DNA of 64,000 bases from Fragum whitleyi (GCA_948146395.1 OX411552.1:49776258-49840257), one strand, 5' to 3'; shown: positions 12,450 through 42,340, numbered from the stretch's first letter. Notes: generated from the sequence alone by a model not told the origin. Numbers and translations: made by a program.

Positions 12450-13300
12450 CAGGTAATTTTCACATGATGATCTTGCATTATAAGGAATGTTCCTTTCAAA
12501 TTTTGGTTAAATCGGAAAGAAAACATCGGGAAAGGAACATTTGGAAGTATTTTGGATATTTGCACATAATATTTTTGGTTACTTGATAAATATTCATGTG
12601 ATATCTCCCAATTTTGGTGTTTGTCCCGATATTTTACCCTTCCTCCCGCTCTCCTATTTGGGAGATCAATATTCCTGACATGAGGAAATTCGAGCATGAT
12701 AAAAAATTGGGTGACGAAAATTATTAAAGCTGCTCTTGCACAGATTGGGAAAATGTGAATTTTAACATTTTTCGTAAAATCAATCGGAATAAACTACCTC
12801 ATCATGTTGAAGCCTTTAAAATAACAAGATTCAATCTGGTATTGCATCGAAAGAAAGACCGATATACCCAAATTTAGGTTAAATTCATTCTGAAAAATAA
12901 AATGACTACTAACGCTAAGAAAATAATTCTTCAATTTCGAGCCAACTATTTTGGCTTGACATTCGGTATGATTGTCTTATTCAATCAAAGATTAAGGTTA
13001 AAGTATTTGACAGCTGGAAACTTCATATCAATACAAGCAAAAACTGAAAGGTTATTCATGGAAAATAACGATTTTGTAATAAATAGACTAGAAATAAATA
13101 GACTGGATACCTTACTGAGCTTGCAACTTCAAAAAAATAAGTTACAAAATTATTGAAATATGTTGTTTCTAGTGCCAATGCTTTGGGCCATTCTTAATAG
13201 TCTAAAGATACACACATTTCCAAAACTTAAAACAAGTTCTGTATTTTTTCTATGAAAAACTGTGAAAGAGCAGCTTTAATCTCTCCGGTCCTATTTTTTG
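12450..13300. other. Non-coding stretch, nothing recognised
   Basis: Short frames only (up to about 108 codons), with no domain character. Confidence 0.5.
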
Positions 13301-13311
13301 TGCTATTAATG

Positions 13312-13668
13312 CAGGGATGTGGAATTCCCATGCCCGACTTGTCCGACTTGGGCTTTTGTACTTGAGGACAAGTAAATTTTTCTAAGCCACTTGTCCAAGG
13401 ACAAGTAAATACCAGGGCAAATCCTGGAATGTTACTTAAAAGAATTAAGAGAGAAATCATCCTAATGTTCATATCATAGGGTAGAAAACATTGTTTTCAA
13501 TGAAGAAAATGCTAGATACCAGCATTTTCTTCTTCAAAAGGCAATGTTTTTTTCAGATTTTTCTATTTACTCTATAGAGGACAAGTTCATTTTGATCCTG
13601 GATGAGTAGAAAATCCACTTTTACTTGTCCAAGGACAAGTGGAGAAAACTCATATTTCCACACCCCTG
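13312..13668. mobile_element. CAGGGGTGTGG foldback MITE, copy 2
   Basis: Ends CAGGGATGTGGAATTCC / CATATTTCCACACCCCTG, flanked by ATTAATG on both sides (13305-13311, 13669-13675; eight bases with one mismatch). Internal hairpin AAGAAAATGCT...AGCATTTTCTT. The ends and duplication length fit the hAT superfamily. Confidence 0.8.
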
Positions 13669-13809
13669 ATTAATGGCATATTTCTGCTGTATACACACAC
13701 ATGTATTTGGCAGACATTTTTAGACTAAGATCAGCTTGTAGATATGTGCAGTGGGACTACACTTGGCTTCACTGCCTGTTTTCTGATTGACCATTTATCC
13801 TTCTGAACC

Positions 13810-14098
13810 CAGGGGTGTGGAATTCCCATGCCCGACATGGGTTTTTCTACCTGTGGACAAGTACATTATTCTATGCCACATGTTCATGGACAAGTAAATA
13901 CCAGGACAAATATCAGAATGATATTAAAAAATCTAAGAGATTGGTTGAGTCCAGCATTTTCTTCTTTAAAAACAATGTTTTCTCAAAATTTATTGAATTT
14001 CTTTTTTGATGACATGTTTTTTTTATCCGTGTCAAATAGAAAATCATCATTTACTTGTCAGGGGACAAGTGGAGAAATTTGGTATTTCCACATCCCTG
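13810..14098. mobile_element. CAGGGGTGTGG foldback MITE, copy 3
   Basis: CAGGGGTGTGGAATTCC ... TATTTCCACATCCCTG. It splits a dispersed repeat (CTGAACCCAGAATATTCCTGC), leaving CTGAACC and CTGCACC at its borders. Confidence 0.75.
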
Positions 14099-14173
14099 CT
14101 GCACCAGAAATATTCCTGCTTGGGCAGGAGTTATAGGCATAGGCAAATACGATCATGCGCAAAAGTGCAATCT

Positions 14174-14545
14174 ACCCTGCGTTCAGGATCACAGAACAGT
14201 GCAAACAGTTTTCCAATTTTATCCCGCTTTGCCCATACACTTGGGTGCAAAGCAGGGTATAATTGGTAGGGGTGTGGAAATACAGGCTCTTTCTACTTGT
14301 CCAGAATTAAAATGAACTTCTTCATTAAAAACAGTGTTTTCTACTCTTGGGTACGAACAATAAGTAATTAATCAATTTAATCTTTTTAAGTGTGATTCAA
14401 AAATTTTGCCCTGGTATTCACTTCTCCACAGACAAGTTACCTTTCAAAAGGTAGAAAAGTCCTTATTGGACAAGTCGGGCATGGGAATTTCACATCCTTG
14501 ATTGAAGAAATGTTTGCACCAATTTTCTCATCCTGAACGCAGTGC
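14174..14545. mobile_element. CTGCGTTCAGGAT foldback element, split by a MITE
   Basis: CTGCGTTCAGGATCACAGAACAG at the left and its inverse TTTCTCATCCTGAACGCAG at the right. An unsplit relative lies at 48220-48344. The MITE copy at 14268-14500 interrupts it. Confidence 0.65.
14268..14500. mobile_element. CAGGGGTGTGG foldback MITE, copy 4
   Basis: GGGGTGTGGAAATAC ... GGGAATTTCACATCCTTG, inside the foldback element at 14174. Confidence 0.65.
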
Positions 14546-14574
14546 AAATCTTGATCTGTACCAGCTGACTTTCC

Positions 14575-14815
14575 TTTTTAGCACTTTCCTGTTTTACAAA
14601 ATTTGGGCCTGTTCTAATTCAAAGGTTTTGCTGACAAAAATTTAAAGTGGATTTAGTTTGCAAATAACCATTCTGTAGGGTAGAAAATAGTGTGGAAAAA
14701 GAAGAAATTGCTTGTCAGAAGCAATTTCTTCTTTTTTTACAATGTTTTCTCATTCATAAAATCACAGGCATGTAAAAAGCAGGGATTAAACAGCAAAGGG
14801 TTAAATCAGTAAAGT
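14575..14815. repeat. Dispersed repeat with GAAGAAATTGC hairpin
   Basis: CACTTTCCTGTTTTACAAAATTTG ... hairpin AAAGAAGAAATTGCTT/AAGCAATTTCTTCTTT (14699-14742), then ACAATGTTTTCTCATTCATAAAATC. The same unit at 29385-30790 is interrupted by an H1 element. Confidence 0.7.
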
Positions 14816-15007
14816 GTAAAAAAAAATATTTCCATAATAAAAAGGTTATAACAACAACGAATGCTTTCAGCACTTTGATTTGTGTACAATATGGAAGAAC
14901 TTGATCAAGACTGTGTGAATTTTGCAAATTGTTAGAAACAGACTTTAAATTTATTAGGATTGAAATTAATATACACCTCTCATTTCATGTAATTTGTTGT
15001 TTTCCAG

Positions 15008-15065
15008 TTTGTGAATTAAAGACAAAAAAGATAAACAATCTTGAAAAAAAGCTTAAGAAACTCTA
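15008..15065 (+). other. RNMT: RNMT copy 1, 5'-UTR part of first coding exon
   Basis: A strong polypyrimidine/AG acceptor (TTGTTGTTTTCCAG, ending 15007) precedes 58 bases with stops in the reading frame, then ATG at 15066. This suggests that an upstream, non-coding or N-terminal exon is spliced here. That exon was not located. Confidence 0.5.
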
Positions 15066-33759
<18,694 letters not shown>

Positions 33760-34300
33760 ATTTGTCTTCACTTGTCTATGAAAATTACTTCATAGCTTGA
33801 AAAAAACTATTTTGTTTCGGTACAGCATAAACCATAACTAAATGAGAAAAATGTGGCTGGTCCAATAAGGAAGGAAAATTTAGACAACATTGGAAAAGAA
33901 AACATTTTTAGAAAAGGATAAACTGCTTTTAAAAAGCAATTTCTTTTCTTCCCACAATGTTTTTTTTATCAGCTTTACCCATGCAGCATACCAAAATGTG
34001 TGATTATGTAGTCAGGGTTTGAGCTTGGATTCTACAAAGCACAATCCTGCATTTCTTGTGTAGACTTGTTGGCTTCACATAGATCCAGATTAGAGCGATA
34101 CTGGTAAATTGTTATCGAAGAGATGATGAGTGTATTTTAGTGAGGCATGAAACTTTAAACCTAATCACTCTGTATGATAAGGTTTTGCTCTCCCTTCTCA
34201 ATTTTGTATTAAAAATCATTGATTCTGTACAGTTTATGATGAGATCATGATGAAATTTTTTGTTATTACTGTTGACAATAAAAATTCACATAAAAGACTG
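33760..34300 (+). other. RNMT: Probable 3'-UTR of RNMT copy 1
   Basis: No coding signal. It contains a hairpin of the GAAGAAATTGC type (33890-33962) and an AATAAA signal at 34277-34282 that could end the transcript. UTR status is inferred from position. Confidence 0.5.
34277..34282 (+). terminator. Candidate polyadenylation signal, RNMT copy 1
   Basis: AATAAA, 518 bp downstream of the stop codon, in an AT-rich stretch. Confidence 0.4.
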
Positions 34301-34409
34301 GAAATTTTTGTTAATAGCTTTAATGCCATTTGCATGATATTGGGTTAAGGAGAAAGAGCACCTTTATCAAATATCCCGAGTTCAATTTTCAATGAGTGGA
34401 TATAAATCT

Positions 34410-34450
34410 TCTTTACAATACAATACAATACAATAAACTTTAATTGGTTC
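34410..34450 (-). repeat. (ACAAT)n tail, probable LINE/SINE 3' end
   Basis: ACAATACAATACAATACAATAAAC; inverted it reads GTTTATTGTATTGTATTG, a typical simple-repeat 3' tail of a non-LTR element on -. Confidence 0.5.
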
Positions 34451-34946
34451 CTTCATCTTACACAAAAGATATATGAACACTTATAACCCAATACATGCAT
34501 GTTGAAATAAGAATGTATTTGTTGACAAGTGGTCTATTCTTAGAACATCACAGATACAAAATGAGTTGTAGTTACGATGTTTTGTGGTGGGGGCAAATCA
34601 TTGAAAAAGACTATACTTATATTCATTCATTGTCCAATCAGACCATCACAAGGACCGCCCACTCACGAAGATAACCTTTGTGAGTGGCCGGACATGCTTC
34701 GTCATAACAGTCTAGTGACCTAATTCTGTTTTTTGCATGAAGATCACGCTTTATCATTTAATAAACAGACATGGATTTAAAAAAAGTGATTTTGAGTTAA
34801 ATACAAACAAAATTTGGATATATTCATAAGGATTATACATTTAACATCACAAGTTGAGAGTTCAAAATGTGTTTATCGGATTATTACTATCAATGCAGGT
34901 AAGACAGTTTGCATCTCTATGTCTTTTTATTGGCCAGTTTGTCAAG

Positions 34947-35184
34947 TCAGTGGGGCTGGGCGATCACTACCCAATCATACTTATGAACAGGATCGGACAG
35001 CGAGAGCCCAGACCGCACTGATGATTCATAGAATGTTTCTTGTTCACTCTTGTTAGCAGAAAGATTTCGGATATACAGATAGTTACGCATACATAAAGAG
35101 TCTATGATAGTGCAGACCATGGCAAGACAGCATCCAGATGCAACAATTACGCCTAGATACGGCCCGTCCATGATCAACACTGAA
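34947..35184 (-). CDS. Possible terminal exon of an unrecognised single-pass membrane protein
   Basis: I do not recognise this sequence. On the - strand a plausible acceptor (ATCTACCTTCAG, ending 35185) opens a frame of about 79 codons. A hydrophobic span (YLGVIVASGCCLAMVCTIID) is followed by a mixed, charged segment rich in Ser (NKSEQETFYESS, LSLSDPVHKYDW) and a stop. AATAAA lies 16 bp past the stop (34926-34931). Codon make-up looks more like coding sequence than the surrounding repeats, and no repeat family overlaps it. If real, it would be the membrane anchor and cytoplasmic tail, with upstream exons to the right. No such exons were found, so a chance frame remains possible. Confidence 0.3.
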
Positions 35185-35249
35185 GGTAGATAATTATTGA
35201 AGGTAGATAATGATAAACCAGAATTATTACGATAAAGAAGAATATCAGC

Positions 35250-35610
35250 CTGCACTTTTTTACAGTCTGATCTAGGTCTACATCAACTGGTTTTCCTGTT
35301 AGAGTGCTGATTTCCATGTAGCTTTTATCTGTAGAATTTCTTCTACATGACTAAGGTTAGAATTAATATAACATCTCAATTCTCTGTCTTCTAGATAAGT
35401 CAACCCATATCAGTTATTCAGATTATGTTTCAAATAAAATAGCCAATATTTGTGTTGTAGGTATTTATACTACCAACCAGACTCGTTTTCCCCCCTAAAA
35501 TCATTATGAAAACACTGTGCAGGCAAAGATCAACTTATGCATCAGTGTAGTCTGATCCCAGCCTACAGTGTCAGCAAAAGCCCCCTTTTGCTGTAGGGAC
35601 TTGTCAGAAT
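35250..35610. repeat. Dispersed GTCTGATCTAGGTCTACA repeat
   Basis: TCAGCCTGCAC...CAGTCTGATCTAGGTC and a second unit at 35520-35590. Relatives at 7590-7680, 13690-13800, 19520-19610 and 26200-26290. Confidence 0.5.
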
Positions 35611-35679
35611 AATATTATTAAGGTAGTTGATACTTTTGAGAGCCTACATGCAAAGAGTAGATAGATTGATCTTCTAATA

Positions 35680-36090
35680 TGACCTACGTTGCCGAAGTGA
35701 AATAACCCCGTTGAATATTTTTGATATTACACGGGTGTTATTACACTAGTGGAATAATTATGCAAATGAGGTCAGAGCGAATAGCAACGCTATTTTTTAT
35801 CCGCGAAAATGACGTCATAGTCTATGTTTTGTGACGTCATTTTTAAAAGTCGTTATAAGATTCGCGGAAAATTGAAACACAAAATTTCAAGAATTTTGAC
35901 GATTTTTCGTTAAAATTCGGGTCATATTATAAACAGAATATAAAATTCGTGCTCATAAAATACAGAATTTATTAAACTCGTCATCCAAAAAACAGATAAA
36001 AACTCGGCACAGCCTCGTTTTTATCTGTTTATAGATGACTCGTATAATAAATTCGGTATTCAATGACCACTCATTCAATATCCTCTATGT
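35680..36090. repeat. AT-rich repeats with CGTCA and ATTCGGTATTCAATGACC
   Basis: An inverted pair ATACAGAATTTATTAAACTCGTCATC / GATGACTCGTATAATAAATTCGGTAT surrounds a hairpin AACAGATAAAAACT...GTTTTTATCTGTT (35990-36037). Related pieces are in introns of copy 1. Confidence 0.55.
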
Positions 36091-36104
36091 TCTTTATTGA
36101 CCCA

Positions 36105-36225
36105 TATATTTATCACAAATACTGACCAGTTTATTTCTAGGAATCAGAACTGAGAGGGATCAATCCTAGTTGGAAGAACTTGTTCCCAATTGTTGTAAAA
36201 TAAATAGCTCTTAACTAAGAGCTCT
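36105..36225 (+). mobile_element. SINE 3' fragment
   Basis: CAGAACTGAGAGGGATCAATCCTAG ... AACTTGTTCCCAATTGTTGTAAAATAAATAG matches the 3' half of the SINE at 6199-6416. Confidence 0.6.
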
Positions 36226-36279
36226 TTCTTACCTATACACTTTGGAGTCCACTACAGTATTAAGGTCTTTAAATTGTGT

Positions 36280-36740
36280 TTTAATTTTTGCCTCATACAA
36301 AGTAAATCGGATTTTTGAGATAGCGCCAAGGTCAAAATTACAGCTCAAGGTCAAATGTTAAACATATCTGGAACTATGGTCAGATTTTGTGTGCCTGACA
36401 GCAGTTGTCCAATGACAACCACTGGTTATCCATAGATATAAATCCCGGGTGCATTGTTTTATCCTTGTTCGTCCCGTCTGTCTACTGTTTGTCTGTAAAT
36501 ACTTTACATGCAATCTAAAATTTTGCTGTAACTTCAAGACTATTTGAGTGACAATCCATAAATTTTGGCATGAAAGTTCCTTTTATCAATACACATCATT
36601 CAATGTCAAACTTAAGGTCATCAGTCAAGGTCAGTGATCAAGCTCATGTTTAATAGATATGTGTTTGTTTATTGTTGTAACTTGGTATTTGAATAATCCA
36701 TCAGTTGTAATGAAGGATCAAACCCAAGATTTTTAAGTGG
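36280..36740 (+). repeat. AAGGTCA-rich degenerate repeat (H3-like)
   Basis: CGCCAAGGTCAAAATTACAGCTCAAGGTCAAATG and CAAGGTCAGTGATCAAG with a GTCTGTAAATACTTTACATG-type head. Confidence 0.4.
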
Positions 36741-36852
36741 CATTAGAAGAATGTTAAGATATCTAAATGAGGAATCAAAGATTGTTTTGCATTGGCTTAA
36801 AACGGGTAGTCTAGACAACATCAAATGTTTTCACTCAAAATATTTGAAATCA

Positions 36853-37779
36853 TTTTTAACTCCACTAGCAGAAAGGTCAATGGGGCTTTTGTCATAGCTC
36901 TGTGTCTGTTATGTGTCAGTCCGCCAGCCCATTTGGTTGTAAACTTTTTCTTTTAAAATCTTCTCCCGAGAAACTACTTGATGAATTTCAACCAAACTTC
37001 ACAGGAATGATCCTTGGGCGACCCTTTATCAAAGTTGTTCAAGGAATTTTATTTGAATGAAAAAACGAGACTTTCATGGGTGTTGCTAATTTCCAATTTA
37101 CAAAATTATTGTGGTTGGTTGAAAAATATGTATTTAACCGGGGGAAGTCGTTTTTGTATATGTTATTCATTGATCAAGAATTTTTGTTTGCAGAAATATT
37201 TCAGCATCTAATTTATTGTAATTTTAGACAAAAGGACCATGATGTTCCATGAGTATGTGAGTTCTAATATTTGATTTAAATATATCCTTTTTTTTGGGAG
37301 GAGATTTTTTTAAAAAAAAATCTTCTTTATTTCTACCTAAAATCCGGGATCCTACAACATAGGGCTAACTTTTAGGATGGAGTAATCACTTAAAGTATTT
37401 TGATAAAAAGCATTGAGCAATGCTCCATACCAAATATGAAAGCTGTAGTTTGGGAGGAGAAGATTTATTATTTTTTATACTCCTTTGCCATGGCAACGAG
37501 AGTTTTCATGGATTCTAAGTGCTTTGATAGTCCCTGACCTATGGATCGTTTCTGTGAGGTTTGGTTGATATCTGGTGGATAGTTTGAGAGAAAGAAGACT
37601 TTTTAAAAATTGTAGACGGACAGAGTGACGCCGGACATTGATCGATCACAATAGCTTACCTTGAGCATTTCGTGCTCAGGTGAGCTAAAAAAGGGGAAGA
37701 AAGTCACTTAAAAACAATTGATTTCTCATGTCAGTAGATTCAGACCTATGGAGCGGATCAGCCACTCAAGCGGCTCTAG
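36853..37779 (+). mobile_element. Helitron-like element family H1, copy 7 (diverged), with family H4 nested
   Basis: TTTTTAACTCCACTAGC start, GTGACAAAC-type text lost, ends AGCCAC-TCAA-GCGGCT hairpin and CTAG|TTTATGG. The hairpin keeps pairing except one mismatch. The middle is displaced by a different element. Confidence 0.65.
37266..37690 (-). mobile_element. Helitron-like family H4, partial, on -
   Basis: On -: CCTTTTTTAGCTCACCTGAGC, ACGAAATGCTCAAGGTAAGCT hairpin arms, then GGCGTCACTCTGTCCGTC. The start shares TTTTAGCTC with H1 and H2. The far end is uncertain. Confidence 0.5.
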
Positions 37780-38069
37780 TTTATGGCGTCTAAATAATCT
37801 CATTTGGCGGGATTTTTCATCTCGCTATAAAAAAACGCACCTCTGAACATAAACGAAGTAGTAATTTCAATCTCCAACTCAAATATTTTGTGCCGTGACT
37901 AAGCGGCTTGAGGACCAAACGCAGAGAGATATTACGAGCAAGTTGTCTGAACAAACCCTGAGTAAGCTTATTATCGAGAGAACCGCGCATAGAAATACAA
38001 CGAAAGTAGTATTAGAAAAAATAGAAGCCGCTGAAGAGGAAAACATGTTGAAAACGGCGTAGTCCAAGT

Positions 38070-38145
38070 CGATGGCTCAGCGCGAAACGGTTGTAACTCC
38101 CTATAAACATATAGGGAGTTACAACTGTTTCACGCTGAGCCATCG
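38070..38145. mobile_element. Foldback GATGGCTCAGCGCGAA, copy 1
   Basis: Near-perfect 34-bp arms (GGCTCAGCGCG, GTTGTAACTCCCTAT) around a short loop. Inserted in the BEL/Pao remnant; copy 2 at 48072-48143. Confidence 0.85.
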
Positions 38146-38688
38146 AAGTGGCAAATTCTCGAATCGTTGAACGAGAGAATATTTTAGTGCAAATCGACGA
38201 GGATGGGGCCGAGTAAGAGATCGTTTACACTGACGAGTACACGATGGGCCTGAGTTTACGACTGGACGATTAACGGAATACTGGGAAACCGCGACCACGA
38301 GCTATTCTTCAAACGAGCGAGTGATGGTCGAAGTAGTTTAGCGAGACCAGCCCATTCCACTGTTCGAGTTTACGAAGTTAACGCTCCTTACTTCTGAGGG
38401 TAGCGTCCTCGAGTGGCAGACGTTTTGGAGCAGTTTTGATACGAGCGGGAATACCAACCCTAGATTGAGTCATATTCAGAAGTTCAGTCTCAGCTAGAAG
38501 GAGTAGCCACCACGACGATTGAAGTATTTTTTTCTTACCTATGCAAATTATTCAAAAGCGGTAGATTTCTTAAGATTCTTATGAAGCGGTTAAGAATTCT
38601 CGCTCTATCGAATGCTTTATCTTAAAAATCTTAACGATTAAAACGTTCTATTCTTGAGAATACAGTGAATACTTTTTTTATAAAAAAA

Positions 38689-38800
38689 TTATTTTACTGT
38701 AGCTTTCGGCGACACAGCTGCCTTCATCAGGTGAAGCCTATCAATTCACAGGATTCACCTGATGAAGGCGACTGTGCCATCGAAAGCTAGCGTGAAAATA
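38689..38800. mobile_element. Foldback AGCTTTCGGCGACACAG
   Basis: Arms AGCTTTCGGCGACACAG..GCCTTCATCAGGTGAA and TTCACCTGATGAAGGCGACTG..CGAAAGCT, loop about 20 bp. Inserted in the BEL/Pao remnant. Confidence 0.8.
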
Positions 38801-38974
38801 CAACGTATAATACATAACTATTAAAAGTCTTAAATAGAATCCTGAGAAATTGGCTCTAACGAACGCACAACTGTTCTATGAACGCCATGGACAGAAACAC
38901 GATTATTCAAGCGACCATTTAATCCCTTCTCCAATATCATCCTTAAACCTTACTGCCATCAGCCAGTAATGCTT

Positions 38975-39053
38975 GTATAGATCTACAATTTAGAGTGAGT
39001 GATCAAAGGTCAATTTTGACCTTTGATCACTCACTTAAACTTGTGGATCTATA
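38975..39053. mobile_element. Foldback GTGAGTGATCAAAGGTCAA
   Basis: Perfect inner arms of 20 bp (38994-39034) and outer arms TATAGATCTACAA / TTGTGGATCTATA. Inserted in the BEL/Pao remnant. Confidence 0.85.
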
Positions 39054-39439
39054 GTTGACAAATCACCGAATGGAATTAGAAAGACTATCGCTCGAGAGAA
39101 TGAACGAAATGATCGGACATGAGTGACTTTATGAAAGTCCGCCAGCAAGGAGATAGATGTTGTATACGGTGAATCGGAGGATGGTGAAAGATACTTATAG
39201 TAAGAGGCAAATTAAAAGGAAAATGAGTGCGTATTGTTACGAGAACCCCTTCAGAAATGAGTGCAGAGGATTCGCATTGTTACACTCGAGAATAAATAAA
39301 GAAATGCAAACTCTGTTACAACTTTCTCGAAAACCACCAAGTTCCCGAATGTCAAAGAAATCTCGTAGATATTGTATTAAGAGATACCATTCAATTTCCG
39401 CCCGCCTATTTGTCCTTTAACAGCTCTTGTTTACGCGAC

Positions 39440-39850
39440 AAAGCACACAGATCTTAACCTAAATGCGCTGATCCATGGGAAAACAATGGAAAAGGGGCCT
39501 TATGTATTTTCGCTTGAAATATTCTCGTTTACGAGATAAATTCCACAATATTATTGAATTTACTTGAAAGGCTCGCAGCATCACAAGGAAGATTCCTTTA
39601 AAACCGGGGCCTATCCATTGGAAAACACGGGAAAATGGGCCTTATGGGTTTTAAGCCCAAATAATCTTGTTCACATTCCAACAATCCACAATCATGATTG
39701 AATTTATTAGAAACTTTCATATGATAATTGTTGGGACATATAGAAGTTCCTTTCGAAGATGGGACGGATCCATTGGAAAACACGCGGAAAGGAGCCTTAT
39801 GGATTTTCGCCCAAAATATTCTTGTTTATGCGCTAGAGTCCGCAAATATA
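39440..39850. repeat. ~140-157-bp tandem repeat, about 2.7 units
   Basis: Marked by ATCCATTGGAAAACAC (39471 variant, 39611, 39769) and TCCACAAT..GATTGAATTTA. A lone diverged unit lies at 40985-41110. Confidence 0.7.
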
Positions 39851-40340
39851 TACTTAGCAAAAAGAGAAACTTTACATGACTTACTGAGGGCTGTAGTATC
39901 GCTATGAAACCATAAAGAATACAGATGTCACTATTACATGAAACTTGAAGGCAATCTCCGTCGGTTTCTGGAAGGGTCAGGACCGGATGTTTGTAAAATG
40001 AGTTTTTTATTGGTGGTCAAAGGACAAAGGGGTCGATTTCAAAAATCACAGAAATGAAATCAAGATTGTCGGTGATGTTTTGAGTATAGGTCATTGACGT
40101 TTTTGTGATAAGAGTCGTTCCAATATCATGATAGACCAACGTCTGAGCTAAATACGCATACTTGTCTCGCAGTTATTCTTCTTTGAAAAATATGCAATGG
40201 TAACAGGGCTTCTACATGACGTCAAAAGTGGCCTATCTCATCTCGGCCGTCCCTTCATATGTGGTTGATATGGGTTTAAATGTCACTTTCGATAGTTTTA
40301 CATTTAAAATTCGACCGCTGGTGCACCTATTCATAGTTTC
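39851..40340. other. Non-coding stretch, nothing recognised
   Basis: No gene or familiar repeat seen. Confidence 0.45.
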
Positions 40341-40344
40341 TTGT

Positions 40345-40562
40345 CGTTTCGCACAGTACAGCTAGAGCTTTCATCTGAGGCGCCAGTCGCCATTCTCTCC
40401 TAGGCGTATCACTTGCCAATTGTGTGGGAGAGAAATGACACTTATCACAATGCTTTTTGTCAAATATGGGATGAAAGACGGCCGAGCCAGAGGTCGAACC
40501 CAAGACCCGATGAATGAAACCCAGACGCGTAACCGACTGTCCTAACCGGGCGCGGCAGTTCT
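40345..40562 (-). mobile_element. tRNA-derived SINE
   Basis: On -: GCCGCGCCCGGTTAGGACAGTCGGTTACGCGTC, GGGTCTTGGGTTCGACCTC (A- and B-box-like), followed by a body with GTGATAAGTGTCATTTCTCTCC and GAGAGAATGGCGACTGGCGCC. Confidence 0.65.
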
Positions 40563-41284
40563 AAACCGAGATGTTAAAATGTGAATTGCCTGTCCCGAGT
40601 AGCCAAACTTAAGAATGAAGTTATAAACAGACATTAAAGCTCTATGTATACCTGTAGTCTGATTCCTGTCTTTATTCGATTATTGTTACATACCCGTTTC
40701 GATAAAAATGTACAAACAATTTTGTTTTTTCGTGCCGATGCTAAGGAATGAGTGTGACTGTGTAACAAAAGTCACTCAAAATGAATTTTGGGTAGCTCAA
40801 CACGAGTATGTGACCAAAACCGGAAGTTACAGACGCATTAGCTCGGACTCGCTTCAGTCGCGCACATTTCTGCGTCTGTGTAGTCTCTGTAGCTAGTCCA
40901 ACTAACACATTTAAATAAAGTTGGCCTATAGCCACTGTAAGTCATTCAAAACAGACCAACAAGTATGTGAAGTTTCTTTTTTTTCGAAGTATAGTTGGAT
41001 TTACTTGAAACTTTCACAGAAAGATTGTAGGGTCAAAAGATAATGTTCCTTTAGAAATTGGGCTGATCCATTTGAAAACAGGAAAAGGGGTCTTATCAGA
41101 TTGAAAATAACCTTGGAAAACCTTTATAGTTAGTAGAGCTCATGCCTTCGTGGCCCTTTTGTTTCTGTTACTCTGTAGGAGATATCAGGTATGGATATAA
41201 AGGTTTTAACCATTACCATACTGTACCCAGAATATTCCTGTTTAGATGTACAGTCGTTTTTTAAGATTTAGATTTGTAAGATAT

Positions 41285-41540
41285 TTTTATATTTTAAATC
41301 GGGACATCTCGAGCGATTCAGTTGAATTTCTACGACGCAGTCCGAGATATCCCGATTAATAATCTTAAAAAAATCTTAAACTTCTTAATTCTGAAAAACG
41401 GACCTCTGAGGTGCGTTTTTAAAATTAAGATTTTTAAGATATTTTAATCGGGATACCTCGCCCGATTCAGTAGATTTCAATGACGCAGCCCGAGATATCC
41501 CGATTAAAAATCTTAAAAACCTTTAAACTCTTAATCCTGA
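41285..41540. repeat. Two ~150-bp palindromic units, AATCGGGAT..CTCG
   Basis: Units near 41293-41400 and 41440-41540 each contain TAATCGGGATACCTCG...CGAGATATCCCGATTA as inverted arms. Confidence 0.65.
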
Positions 41541-42124
41541 AAATTCATCTTGGTCATTTTTACATGAATGTGATAATTAAACCGAAAAATAGATATGGAC
41601 TCACGATTAGTGCATCCAATACTTTTAGCACTTTGATTTAAATGCAAATTTGCCAAGGGTTTTTGCAGCATGACAAGTTCTAACACAAGCATAAAAATAT
41701 GAATAATTATATGAATATAATTTTATTAAAAAACATAAATATTATGTCTGTAATTCACATGAATGCATGAACATTGTTTCCATATACAATAAGGAAAAAT
41801 GATATATGAAAAGTATGTCCATGAGCATATAGGTATCAAAATGTGCCAATAGTAAATAACAGTTTTCGTAATATTTGGCACCGTTCAGTTCTTTGTGATA
41901 GATTGCTGTCCCGTTTGGCCTTCAGCATTATGTATCGTTTTGATTCAATTGAAAAGCATAATGTTGCCTTTTACGCAACACAAACAACGGGAATTTATAA
42001 ATTATATCTAACCAAAAGATGTAACTTCCGGTTTATTCAAGCTATTATTAACTGTAGCAACGATTTTGTTGTTGTTGTTGTCCTTCAACGAAAAGTCGTT
42101 TGCTTTTGTGATTTCAAATATGCG

Positions 42125-42340
42125 TAAAGCAAAGACTCTGACCAGCCTGTGCATCCGCACAGTCTGACCAGAGTCTTCACTATGCGTTTAGTAGATAGAT
42201 AAGGTCTCAAAGTATCTGTAGGATATCAGGTTACTTTATATTTATAGTATGTGGCTGTCAACACTACTCAATGTTTGCACCTTGCGAACGTTTCAAGTTG
42301 ATAGAAATGTCACACACAGGCTCAAATTATAGTGCATTTT
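42125..42340. repeat. Dispersed repeat with GACTCTGACCAGCCTGTGC hairpin
   Basis: AAAGACTCTGACCAGCCTGTGCATCC / GCACAGTCTGACCAGAGTCTTCAC inverted arms, then GAAATGTCACACACAGGCTC; relative in intron 8 of copy 1. Confidence 0.5.

Larger units (their letters stand above)
37870..39415 (+). mobile_element. Decayed BEL/Pao-type LTR retrotransposon, gag region
   Basis: On +: a helical segment RLEDQTQRDITSKLSEQ ... VLEKIEAAEEENM (37900-38055). Then, past a foldback, VLEWQTFWSSFD and NPRLSHIQKFS (38410-38485), the signature of the DUF1759 gag-like domain of BEL/Pao elements. Then LTYANYSKAVDFLK-like and EIDVVYGESEDGER-like remnants to about 39180. Many stops and frame shifts; three foldbacks are inserted. 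No polymerase or LTRs were found. Confidence 0.6.

Noticed and set aside
13227..14315. Several overlapping frames of 60-100 codons
   Set aside because: They lie in CAGGGGTGTGG MITEs; the recurring peptides (e.g. TCPWTSGLEKF) come from the inverted ACTTGTCC words.
37879..38067. 62-codon hydrophobic frame on -
   Set aside because: Antisense of the gag-like helical segment of the BEL/Pao remnant.
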